This document shows positions 27,439 through 34,793 of a stretch of DNA of 44,516 bases, one piece after another. Each line of letters begins with the position of its first letter. The stretch's first letter is position 1. The stretch is from Cytophagales bacterium (GTDB lineage: Bacteria; Bacteroidota; Bacteroidia; Cytophagales; Spirosomataceae), in the NCBI GenBank assembly GCA_013298215.1, contig JAAFKE010000031.1, forward strand, positions 1-44,516, given 5' to 3'. The notes under the pieces were generated by a model, which was given only the letters and a program-made list of their open reading frames with translations, was not told where the DNA came from and ran no database searches. The position numbers and the translations under genes were made by a program.

Positions 27439-28102
27439 AGCCAACGCTCAAAAGTTTAGTGCTTCCGCCCGCCGAGAGCAGGTGGTGAGCATCGTTACTG
27501 GTTTTGGTACGATGCGCCTGGTGCTTTTCGATGCCACTCCCCTGCACAAAGCCCAGTTTTTGGCGTTGGCAAAAAAAGGCTTCTACGACGGCCTGCTGTT
27601 CCACCGCGTCATTGAGGGCTTTATGATTCAGGGCGGCGACCCGACCTCGCGCGCGGCCAAGCCTGGCGTTGAGCTGGGCAACGGCGGCGATAGCCTGGGG
27701 CTGATTGCCGCCGAGTTTAGGCCCGATATTATCCACAAAAAAGGAGTTATTGCCGCCGCCCGCGACACCAACCCCGCCAAAGCATCGAGCGCCTGCCAGT
27801 TTTATATCGTTCAGGGCAAAGTGTGGGACGAGGCTGGTTTCCAGACGCAGGCCGCCCGCAGCAAAAAAACATATACCGAAGCCCAAAAACGCACCTACCA
27901 AACCCTGGGCGGAAGCCCCCACCTGGACAATTCATATACGGTGTATGGCGAGGTGATAGACGGCCTGGCGGTAATAGACTCGGTGGCCAAACAACCCCGC
28001 GATGCCCGCAACCGCCCCAACGCCGACGTTGTGATGCAGGTAGAGGTTCAGAAAATGCGTAAAAAACAAATTACGAGGCGCTACGGGTACGTTTTTGAGT
28101 AA
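27374..28102 (+). CDS. Secreted cyclophilin-type peptidyl-prolyl isomerase
   Basis: The 242-residue protein has a cleavable signal (RTNLFLLWLLLGSLGKANA|QKF) and a cyclophilin domain: FGTMRLVLFDATPLHKAQF, then the catalytic segment FHRVIEGFMIQGGDPTSR with the conserved Arg, Phe and Gln, and YTVYGEVIDGLAVIDSVA near the end. The enzyme would speed proline isomerisation in periplasmic or outer-membrane proteins. An insertion (VWDEAGFQTQAARSKKTYTE) extends one loop, as in several Bacteroidota homologues. Start at ATG 27374 is set by the signal peptide, although it lies 65 bases inside the preceding lipoprotein gene. Confidence 0.9.
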   Translation: MQKILFRTNLFLLWLLLGSLGKANAQKFSASARREQVVSIVTGFGTMRLVLFDATPLHKAQFLALAKKGFYDGLLFHRVIEGFMIQGGDPTSRAAKPGVELGNGGDSLGLIAAEFRPDIIHKKGVIAAARDTNPAKASSACQFYIVQGKVWDEAGFQTQAARSKKTYTEAQKRTYQTLGGSPHLDNSYTVYGEVIDGLAVIDSVAKQPRDARNRPNADVVMQVEVQKMRKKQITRRYGYVFE

Positions 28103-28259
28103 ATCAAATCCTTCCCTCTCCCCCAATCCCGCAAAAATCTAATGTAGGTTTAATTTGTGCTTAATTTCATTCTAAGATTGAGAAAGCACTTTTGTGTCAT
28201 CAAAACGACGACACGGTGTCTAACTTGTTTTGATACAACAAGATAAAACAAACTCAAAA

Positions 28260-29054
28260 ATGAAAACGCTCATAAACAATATTTTTTTAGTGTGTGCCAT
28301 TGGCTTTCTTGGTAGCTGCACAATCGTAAGACAAGGCGAAGTCGGGGTGAAACGCAGACTGGGTAAAATTCAACCAACGCCAATTATGGAGGGTGTGAAG
28401 GTCTATAACCCGTTTTTAACCAGAATCATAAGAGTACCTATTCGCACCATGAATATCGAAGTGCGGTCGCCGTTGCCTTCAAAAGAGGGTCTGACGGTGC
28501 AGTCGGACATCTCGATTCTGTACCGCGTTGAGGGAACTCTGGCCCCACAAATTATCGAAAAATTGGGTGCTGGCTACGAGGAGGTGGTTATTTTGCCCGT
28601 TTTTAGGTCGGCCGTCACCGACATTTCGTCGCGCTACTTTGCCAAAGATATGCACACTGGCCAACGCGCCGAAATAGAAAAAGCCATTAAAGAATTGATG
28701 ATGGCCCAGCTCAAAGACCGTGGATTTATGATCGAAACGGTGTTGCTAAAAACAATTGTACTGCCCGCTGGCCTCACCAAAGCCATCGAAGACAAACTGG
28801 AGGCCGAACAAGATGCCCAACGGATGCAGTTTGTGCTCGACAAAGAACGCCAAGAAGCCAAACGCAGGGTGATTGAGGCCGAGGGCGTGCGCGATGCCCA
28901 AAAGATTATTAACGAGGGGCTCACGCCAATGCTCATTCAGTTCAAATCGATTGAGGCATTCAATAAATTATCGACGTCGCCCAACGCCAAGGTTATTATT
29001 ACCAACGGCAGCTCGCCAATGATACTGCCGATGGACAATCTCAGCAACAAATAA
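28260..29054 (+). CDS. SPFH/prohibitin-domain lipoprotein
   Basis: The 264-residue protein starts with a lipoprotein signal (MKTLINNIFLVCAIGFLGSC, lipobox LGSC) and continues as an SPFH domain: VRQGEVGVKRRLGKIQPTPI, PFLTRIIRVPIRTMNIEV, SKEGLTVQSDISILYRVEG, VFRSAVTDISSRYFAKD. An alanine/glutamate-rich coiled-coil follows (AIEDKLEAEQDAQRMQFVLD, KERQEAKRRVIEAEG). Prohibitin-like proteins form large membrane-attached rings. A lipidated form would be tethered at the periplasmic face or outer membrane rather than by a transmembrane helix. The gene has its own leader and a terminator after it. A near-consensus -7 box (CACTTTTG, 28187-28194) lies upstream. Confidence 0.88.
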   Translation: MKTLINNIFLVCAIGFLGSCTIVRQGEVGVKRRLGKIQPTPIMEGVKVYNPFLTRIIRVPIRTMNIEVRSPLPSKEGLTVQSDISILYRVEGTLAPQIIEKLGAGYEEVVILPVFRSAVTDISSRYFAKDMHTGQRAEIEKAIKELMMAQLKDRGFMIETVLLKTIVLPAGLTKAIEDKLEAEQDAQRMQFVLDKERQEAKRRVIEAEGVRDAQKIINEGLTPMLIQFKSIEAFNKLSTSPNAKVIITNGSSPMILPMDNLSNK

Positions 29055-29141
29055 ACCCAAAAACCAGGTATTAAGGCTGGCCAGCGTACTACTTAGCCAA
29101 CCAGCCAACTGTTACTTTCTTTTAGTTAAACCGAGCAAGCT

Positions 29142-29178
29142 CGCGGCCCGCACTTTTGTGGGCCGCGACTTTTTTTTT
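29142..29178 (+). terminator. Intrinsic terminator after the SPFH gene
   Basis: A GC-rich stem (CGCGGCC / GGCCGCG plus CAC / GTG with a small bulge) is followed by a nine-T run. It lies about 90 bases beyond the SPFH stop codon. Confidence 0.87.
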
Positions 29179-29284
29179 GCAAAACCATCCGAATCTAATT
29201 TGATTCTAATTTTTGAGTAAGTTCTCTCTAAGGACAAAGCCTCACTTTTGCGCAGCAAAAACACTACAAGCGCACCAAATTTAT

Positions 29285-30067
29285 ATGAACCAAGTTACCA
29301 CTATTGCCTTTGCCAAAACCTACAAACGGCTCAAACTATCTACTATTTTATCGCTAACTTTTCTTTCGATCAACGCCCCCACCCTGCTGCGGGCGCAGTC
29401 GCTCATTGTGGGTATTCCGAGTGCCAACGTGGCCCACAAAGGCAAACTGGAGCTAACCCACGAAAGCCAGTTCAACTGGTGGGAGGGCAACCTAAAATGG
29501 AACAGCTTCAATTTTTTGTGCTACGGCCTAAACGACCGCACTGAACTAACGGTGAGTTTCAACAATCTGTCGTCGCCAGCCTCGGGCAACCTCACGTTGG
29601 GGGCGGGTTTCAAGCACATTGTGCCGCTGGGAGTCGCAGCGCGAAACGAACTCAAACTCACGGTGGGTAGCAATGCGCTCATATCAGTCCAAAACCGTGG
29701 CGTGGGCGGCTGGGTGTATAGCCATTTGAGCGGGCGGGTACCCGCCACCCGCACCCGCCTAACGGGCGGCTTGAGCTACGGCACCGAGCAAGCATTTGGT
29801 TTTAGAACGACCCGAAGCGGCCTCAATGGGGCGGATATCATTAAACCCCTGCGGCCTTTGAGCGTTATAGTTGGCATAGAACAACCCATCGTGGGGCATT
29901 TTAGCCTGATTGCCGATTGGTTTTCTGGCACCCACGACCTGGCCGCCGTCATCGCCGCCGCCCAGTACGAAACGCCCCGAATTACTTACATTGCGGGCTA
30001 CAAACGCACCAACGACCAGACCAACGGCGCGAACGCCATTATTGTCGAGCTCATGTTTCGGTTTTGA
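29285..30067 (+). CDS. Uncharacterised outer-membrane beta-barrel protein
   Basis: The 260-residue protein has a long signal region (LSTILSLTFLSINAPTLLRA|QSL) and then short alternating strands with aromatic ends (WWEGNLKWNSFNFLCYGL, LTLGAGFKHIVPLG, FSLIADWFSGTHDLA), finishing in a C-terminal phenylalanine (VELMFRF). This terminal signal is read by the BAM machinery. Those features predict an outer-membrane barrel of about 10-12 strands; no named family is recognised. The start at ATG 29285 is chosen so the signal peptide is near the N-terminus. It is a monocistronic unit, separated from the SPFH gene by a terminator. Confidence 0.75.
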   Translation: MNQVTTIAFAKTYKRLKLSTILSLTFLSINAPTLLRAQSLIVGIPSANVAHKGKLELTHESQFNWWEGNLKWNSFNFLCYGLNDRTELTVSFNNLSSPASGNLTLGAGFKHIVPLGVAARNELKLTVGSNALISVQNRGVGGWVYSHLSGRVPATRTRLTGGLSYGTEQAFGFRTTRSGLNGADIIKPLRPLSVIVGIEQPIVGHFSLIADWFSGTHDLAAVIAAAQYETPRITYIAGYKRTNDQTNGANAIIVELMFRF

Positions 30068-30116
30068 TAAATGTACGCATCAAATTCAACCTTAGGAATG
30101 AGTTTTGAATTGCAGA

Positions 30117-30134
30117 CGGGGCCGCCCGCGCGGT
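30117..30134. repeat. GC-rich hairpin repeat, variant copy
   Basis: GGGGCCGCCCGCGCGGT differs by one base from the two copies at 36710-36797. It contains CCGC-CCGC-GCGG, a four-base stem. A short similarity continues downstream (TGTT, then ATGCTTG at the same relative spacing as after the first 36.7-kb copy). Confidence 0.7.
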
Positions 30135-30199
30135 GGTTGAGTGTTGAATAATGCTTGATAATCAGCTATTTATGTTTAAAAATCCAGCCGCCGATGGGG

Positions 30200-30503
30200 A
30201 CGCTACACAAAACCTTCGTAGCATGGCCAAAAGGTATCGCAAACGTAGCGCAAAGAAGGATTGCCGAACAGTGGCAGAGAGTTTGCCGCACACAAATCTA
30301 TTGTAAATGGCTTCTATCTCGACCCCTCTTTTGCGAAACCCTATCATTTTGGGGAACGTGATAGCAGTGAAAATCTTAATGGGCCAATCCGTCAGTATAT
30401 CCCTAAAAAAACCGACTTTACTACCACCAGCGCGTATCTTCGGTTTGTAGAAAACCACTTTAAACAACAGACCGCCGCGGCCGACCGCCACGAAAACAAT
30501 TAA
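30200..30503 (+). pseudogene. IS30-family transposase relic
   Basis: Within the 510-base gap 30068-30577, one frame (30249-30503) encodes REFAAHKSI, FAKPYHFGERDSSENLNGPI and RQYIPKKTDF. This is the C-terminal catalytic region of IS30-family transposases, where ...FAKPYHSWERG-x-NEN-x-NGLIRQYFPKGTDF is typical and the glutamate of ER is catalytic. A basic segment in another frame just before (RYRKRSAKKD, near 30230) resembles the IS30 N-terminal part. Frames are broken, an internal stop is present at 30246, and most of the gene is absent. It is an old relic; no inverted repeats were recognised. Confidence 0.75.
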
Positions 30504-30577
30504 ACTTTGAATCACCTAATCATGTTCTTCAACCAAAAAGTTATATTTAGTACTTGAATTTGCGAAATTTATAAAAT

Positions 30578-32047
30578 ATGAAAACCTACAAAATGTTTAT
30601 TGGTGGCGAGTGGATGAACGCATCGGGCAGCCAGACCAGAACCATAACCGATCCTGCCAACGGCGAAACGCTCGGCACTGTTCCCGAAACCACCGACCAA
30701 GACGTAGATTTGGCCGTAAAAGCTGCCCGCCGGGCCTTCGACGACACAAACTGGGGTAGCACCGATAATGCCGCCACTCGTGCCCAATTGATGCGAGACT
30801 TGGCTGCCAAGCTCCGCGAAGTTGCGCCCGAGTTTGCAAAATTGGATACCCAAAATTGCGGAAAACCCCTCATTGAAGCCGAAGGAGACGTGGCCGATGC
30901 TGCCAATTGCCTCGATTTTTATGCGGGCTTGGCAACCAGCACCATGGGCCAAACTGCCTCAGTGCCAATGAATATGCAGAGCATGGTGCTGCGCGAACCC
31001 ATTGGGGTGGCGGCGCAGATTGTGCCCTGGAACTACCCGCTGCTGATGGCCGTCTGGAAAATTGCACCCGCCCTGGCGGCTGGTTGTACGGTGGTTATAA
31101 AACCCTCCGAACTTACGCCGCTGACGGTCTTAGAACTGGCGAAACTGGCCCAAGAAGTGGGCCTGCCAGCGGGTGTGCTCAACGTGGTGACGGGCGTGGG
31201 CGAGGTGGCGGGCGTGGCACTGACAAACCACCCCGACATTGACAAGATCGCTTTCACGGGGGGCACCGACACGGGCAGTAAAATTATGGCCGCCGCCGCC
31301 AAGGGCATCAAAAACGTGACCTTAGAACTGGGTGGCAAAAACCCCGCCATCGTTTTTGCCGATGCCAACCTCAACCAGGCCATCGAATGGATTGCCTTTG
31401 CTGGTTTTGCCAACCAGGGCGAGGTCTGCTCGGCGGGTTCGCGCATTTTGGTGGAGCGAAGCATCTACGACCAAGTGGTAGAACGCGTCAAAATAATTGC
31501 CCAAAACATAAAAATAGGCCACGGTTTGGCGCAAGATGTGCGCATGGGGCCAGTGGTTTCTAAGGAGCACTACGATAAAGTAATGGGTTACATTCAGAAA
31601 GCAAAGGAAGAAAACTGCCGTTTGGTTTGTGGGGGTAGCCACCCAGCGGGGGCTCAGTTTGCCAACGGCCATTTTATTGAACCCACCATTTTTGCCGATG
31701 TTACACCCGCCCACACCCTTTTTAGAGAGGAGGTTTTTGGCCCAGTGATGTCGTTTACGCCCTTCGACACCGAAGAGGAGGCCGTTCGGCTGGCCAACGA
31801 CACCGAATACGGCTTGGCGGCGGGCGTTTTTACCGAACACATTGGCAAAGCCCACCGGGTTGTAAAACAGATAAAGGCGGGTATTATTTGGGTAAATTGC
31901 TACCATCCTACCTTCAACGAGCTGCCTTGGGGTGGGTATAAAAAATCGGGAATTGGGCGCGAGTTGGGCAAATATGGCATGGAGGCTTACTTAGAAACCA
32001 AACAGGTAAATATTAATTTAGACCAGTCCGAATTGGGGTGGTATTAA
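30578..32047 (+). CDS. Aldehyde dehydrogenase, betaine / gamma-aminobutyraldehyde dehydrogenase type
   Basis: The 489-residue NAD(P)-dependent dehydrogenase has WNYPLLMAVWKIAPALAAGC, FTGGTDTGSKIM, the general base in LELGGKNPAIVF and the catalytic cysteine in FANQGEVCSAGSRI. The C-terminal WVNCYHPTFNELPWGGYKKSG segment is usual in BetB/PatD-like enzymes. Family members oxidise betaine aldehyde or 4-aminobutyraldehyde. Since the two genes downstream encode a semialdehyde dehydrogenase and a GABA-type aminotransferase, 4-aminobutyraldehyde (from putrescine) is the more likely substrate; this is inference from context. Confidence 0.88.
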   Translation: MKTYKMFIGGEWMNASGSQTRTITDPANGETLGTVPETTDQDVDLAVKAARRAFDDTNWGSTDNAATRAQLMRDLAAKLREVAPEFAKLDTQNCGKPLIEAEGDVADAANCLDFYAGLATSTMGQTASVPMNMQSMVLREPIGVAAQIVPWNYPLLMAVWKIAPALAAGCTVVIKPSELTPLTVLELAKLAQEVGLPAGVLNVVTGVGEVAGVALTNHPDIDKIAFTGGTDTGSKIMAAAAKGIKNVTLELGGKNPAIVFADANLNQAIEWIAFAGFANQGEVCSAGSRILVERSIYDQVVERVKIIAQNIKIGHGLAQDVRMGPVVSKEHYDKVMGYIQKAKEENCRLVCGGSHPAGAQFANGHFIEPTIFADVTPAHTLFREEVFGPVMSFTPFDTEEEAVRLANDTEYGLAAGVFTEHIGKAHRVVKQIKAGIIWVNCYHPTFNELPWGGYKKSGIGRELGKYGMEAYLETKQVNINLDQSELGWY

Positions 32048-32074
32048 TGGGTTCATTAAAACAGCCAGCAAGCT

Positions 32075-33427
32075 ATGTTTCAGAGCATCAACCCGTTCGA
32101 TCAGCAACTCATTGCCGAACACCCAGCAGATACCGCCAGCGGTATTGACCAAAAGATAGCGGCTGCGCACGGTGCGTTTCTGCGTTGGAAAGCCCTTTCG
32201 TTTGAACAACGCGGGGAGTACTTTTTGACATTGGCCGATTATTTGCGCCAGCAAAAAGAACAACTTGCGGGTATAATGACCGACGAAATGGGCAAGATAC
32301 TCGCCGAGGCGCGGTCGGAGATTGAAAAGTGCGCCGTGCAGTGTGAACACTTCGCCGCGCATTCGGAGCGGTTGTTGCGGGTTGAGGTCGTTGAGACTGA
32401 AGCCCAAGAAAGTACCATTGTGTTCGAGCCAGTGGGCGTTGTGTTGGCTATCATGCCCTGGAACTTTCCGTTTTGGCAGGTTTTTAGGTACGCCGTACCC
32501 GCGCTCATGGCTGGCAACGCAACGTTGCTCAAACACGCGCCCAATGTGCTCGGCTGCGCCAAAGCGATCGAAAAGGCGTTTGCCGAAAGCGGTTTTCCAG
32601 CGGGGGTTTTTCAGAATTTATTCTGCGAAAACCAGGTTATAGAAACAGTGCTCGCGCACCCGTTTGTGGCCATGGTTACGCTCACGGGTAGCGAAAGGGC
32701 AGGCGCGAGCGTTGCGGCTACGGCGGCCAGAAACATCAAAAAAAGCGTGCTCGAATTGGGCGGGAGCGATGCCCTAATTGTGCTCCAAGATGCCGATTTA
32801 GAAGCCGCCTCCACCGCCGCCGTGGCATCTCGCATGATGAACGCCGGGCAGGTGTGCATTGCGGCAAAAAGACTGTTGGTTCACAACTCCGTGAAGGAAC
32901 GGTTTATGGAACTGATTACGCAAAAAATAAACGCTATTAAAGTCGGAAACCCGCGCCAGGAGGGCATCGGGATTGGGCCGTTGGCAAGGTTAGATTTGGC
33001 ACAAAGCATTGAAAAACAGTACGATAGTGCAGTACTGGGTGCCGCAAAAATACGAATACCCATGCAGCGCAGCGGCTGCTTCATAACGCCCTGTTTGTTA
33101 GAAATTGAAGACCCCGATTCGGTCGTTTTTAAGGAAGAGACGTTTGGGCCGCTGGCCGTCGTGATGGGCTTTGAAACCCCCGCCCAGGCCGTAGAACTGG
33201 CCAACGGTTCGGTATATGGCCTAAGTGCCGCCGTTTGGACGCGCGATGCCACCTTGGCCAAAAACATGGCCCAGCAGCTCGAAGTAGGAAGTGTTTTCAT
33301 CAACGCCGTGGTGCGCTCTGATGCCAGGCTACCCATTGGCGGTACCAAAAAATCGGGCTACGGGCGCGAGCTGTCGGAAATCGGAATTAGGGAATTTTGC
33401 CAAACCAAGGTGGTTTACGTGGCATAA
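32075..33427 (+). CDS. Succinate-semialdehyde dehydrogenase
   Basis: The 450-residue aldehyde dehydrogenase carries MPWNFPFWQVFRYAVPALMA, VLELGGSDALIVLQDAD with the general-base glutamate, and NAGQVCIAAKRLLV with the catalytic cysteine. The ELGGSD form and shorter length (about 455) are typical of the NAD(P)-dependent succinate-semialdehyde dehydrogenase (Sad/GabD-like) group, which oxidises succinate semialdehyde to succinate. It lies 27 bases after the first dehydrogenase and 34 bases before the aminotransferase on the same strand. Confidence 0.87.
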   Translation: MFQSINPFDQQLIAEHPADTASGIDQKIAAAHGAFLRWKALSFEQRGEYFLTLADYLRQQKEQLAGIMTDEMGKILAEARSEIEKCAVQCEHFAAHSERLLRVEVVETEAQESTIVFEPVGVVLAIMPWNFPFWQVFRYAVPALMAGNATLLKHAPNVLGCAKAIEKAFAESGFPAGVFQNLFCENQVIETVLAHPFVAMVTLTGSERAGASVAATAARNIKKSVLELGGSDALIVLQDADLEAASTAAVASRMMNAGQVCIAAKRLLVHNSVKERFMELITQKINAIKVGNPRQEGIGIGPLARLDLAQSIEKQYDSAVLGAAKIRIPMQRSGCFITPCLLEIEDPDSVVFKEETFGPLAVVMGFETPAQAVELANGSVYGLSAAVWTRDATLAKNMAQQLEVGSVFINAVVRSDARLPIGGTKKSGYGRELSEIGIREFCQTKVVYVA

Positions 33428-33461
33428 CGAAAAAAAGTACTTTACAGAAATTAGTATCGAA

Positions 33462-34760
33462 ATGACATCGCAAGAATTATTAGAAAGACGAAACGCGGTA
33501 GTGCCCAAGGCCATGGCCATGAACGCGGCCGTGGACGCGGCACAAGCCCGGGGAGCTATTTTTACAACCGCCGACGGCAAGGTGTTTATTGATTTTTCAG
33601 GTGGGATCGGAGTCCTGAACGCGGGGCATTGCCCGCCGTCGGTGAGCAAGGCCATTGCCGATCAATCCAAAAAACTAATGCACACTTTTTTTAATTTGCT
33701 CACCCACGAACCCTACGTTTTGCTGGCCGAGAAACTTATTGAAATCCTGCCGCACGGCCAGCAAACCAAGGTTATGATGGTGAGTAGCGGCGCCGAAGCA
33801 GTAGAAAATGCCATTAAGATTGCCAGGCAAGCCACTGGCCGTCAAGGAGTTGTTTGCTACACGGGCGGTTTTCATGGGCGTACCATGATGGGCATGACCC
33901 TGACCTCGAAGGTGAGCTACAAATTGGGCTGCGGGCCATTTGCGCCCGAGGTGTACCGGATTCCGTTCCCAGATTTTTATCACAACGGCCGCCAGGGGCA
34001 GTCGATAGACCAGTTTGTCGAGCAAGAAATAGCCAACCTGACAAAATATTTTAGCACCGTGGTGGCTCCCCAAAACGTGGCGGCTATCATTATCGAACCC
34101 GTTCAGGGCGAGGGTGGTTTTTACGTAACGCCCAAAACGTACCTGCAAGCACTCCGAAAAATATGCGACCAATACGGCATTATGCTTATTTTGGACGAGG
34201 TGCAGTCGGGTTTTGGCCGAACGGGAAAGTGGGCCGCCTACGACCACTACGACGTGGTGCCAGACATTTCGACGTGGGCCAAATCGATGGGATCGGGCAT
34301 TCCGATTGCCTGCGTGATGGGCAAAGCCAGCGTCATGGACCTGGCCATTGCTGGAACAATCGGGGGCACATACGCGGGCAACCCGGTGGCTTGTGCGGGG
34401 TCGTTGGCTACGATCGAATACATGCAAAAAATAGACATCAACAAAAAAGGCGAGCGCGTTGGCAAGATCGTTCACAATTTTTTCAAGAAACTTCAAAAAG
34501 AGTGCAGTGCCATCGGCGACGTTCGGGGGCTGGGTGCTATGGTCGGCATTGAGCTGGTGAAAAACAATGACCCCAACCAGCCCGACACCGAACTAACCCA
34601 AAAACTGGTAGCGGCCTGCATGGAAAGAGGTCTTTTTTTGATTAGCGCGGGCGTTTATGGCAACGTCATCAGGGTGCTGTGCCCGCTGGTTATTTCGGAG
34701 GTGTTGCTCCGAGAGGGCCTGGGAATTATGCGCGAGGAGCTACTTCGGTTGGCGCGTTAA
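33462..34760 (+). CDS. gabT: 4-aminobutyrate aminotransferase (class III)
   Basis: The 432-residue PLP enzyme has MMVSSGAEAVENAIKIARQA, CYTGGFHGRTMMGMTLT, the cofactor-binding ILDEVQSGFGRTGKW and the Schiff-base lysine in STWAKSMGSGIP. GYVE-type class III features continue in GTIGGTYAGNPVACAGSLA. GABA aminotransferases move the amino group of GABA to 2-oxoglutarate, giving succinate semialdehyde, the substrate of the preceding gene's product. The start at ATG 33462 is used; the open frame extends upstream into the preceding gene. The next gene is dnaX, 33 bases later. Confidence 0.9.
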   Translation: MTSQELLERRNAVVPKAMAMNAAVDAAQARGAIFTTADGKVFIDFSGGIGVLNAGHCPPSVSKAIADQSKKLMHTFFNLLTHEPYVLLAEKLIEILPHGQQTKVMMVSSGAEAVENAIKIARQATGRQGVVCYTGGFHGRTMMGMTLTSKVSYKLGCGPFAPEVYRIPFPDFYHNGRQGQSIDQFVEQEIANLTKYFSTVVAPQNVAAIIIEPVQGEGGFYVTPKTYLQALRKICDQYGIMLILDEVQSGFGRTGKWAAYDHYDVVPDISTWAKSMGSGIPIACVMGKASVMDLAIAGTIGGTYAGNPVACAGSLATIEYMQKIDINKKGERVGKIVHNFFKKLQKECSAIGDVRGLGAMVGIELVKNNDPNQPDTELTQKLVAACMERGLFLISAGVYGNVIRVLCPLVISEVLLREGLGIMREELLRLAR

Positions 34761-34793
34761 GAAACAAATGGAGGTTTTTTACTAACTTGCGCC

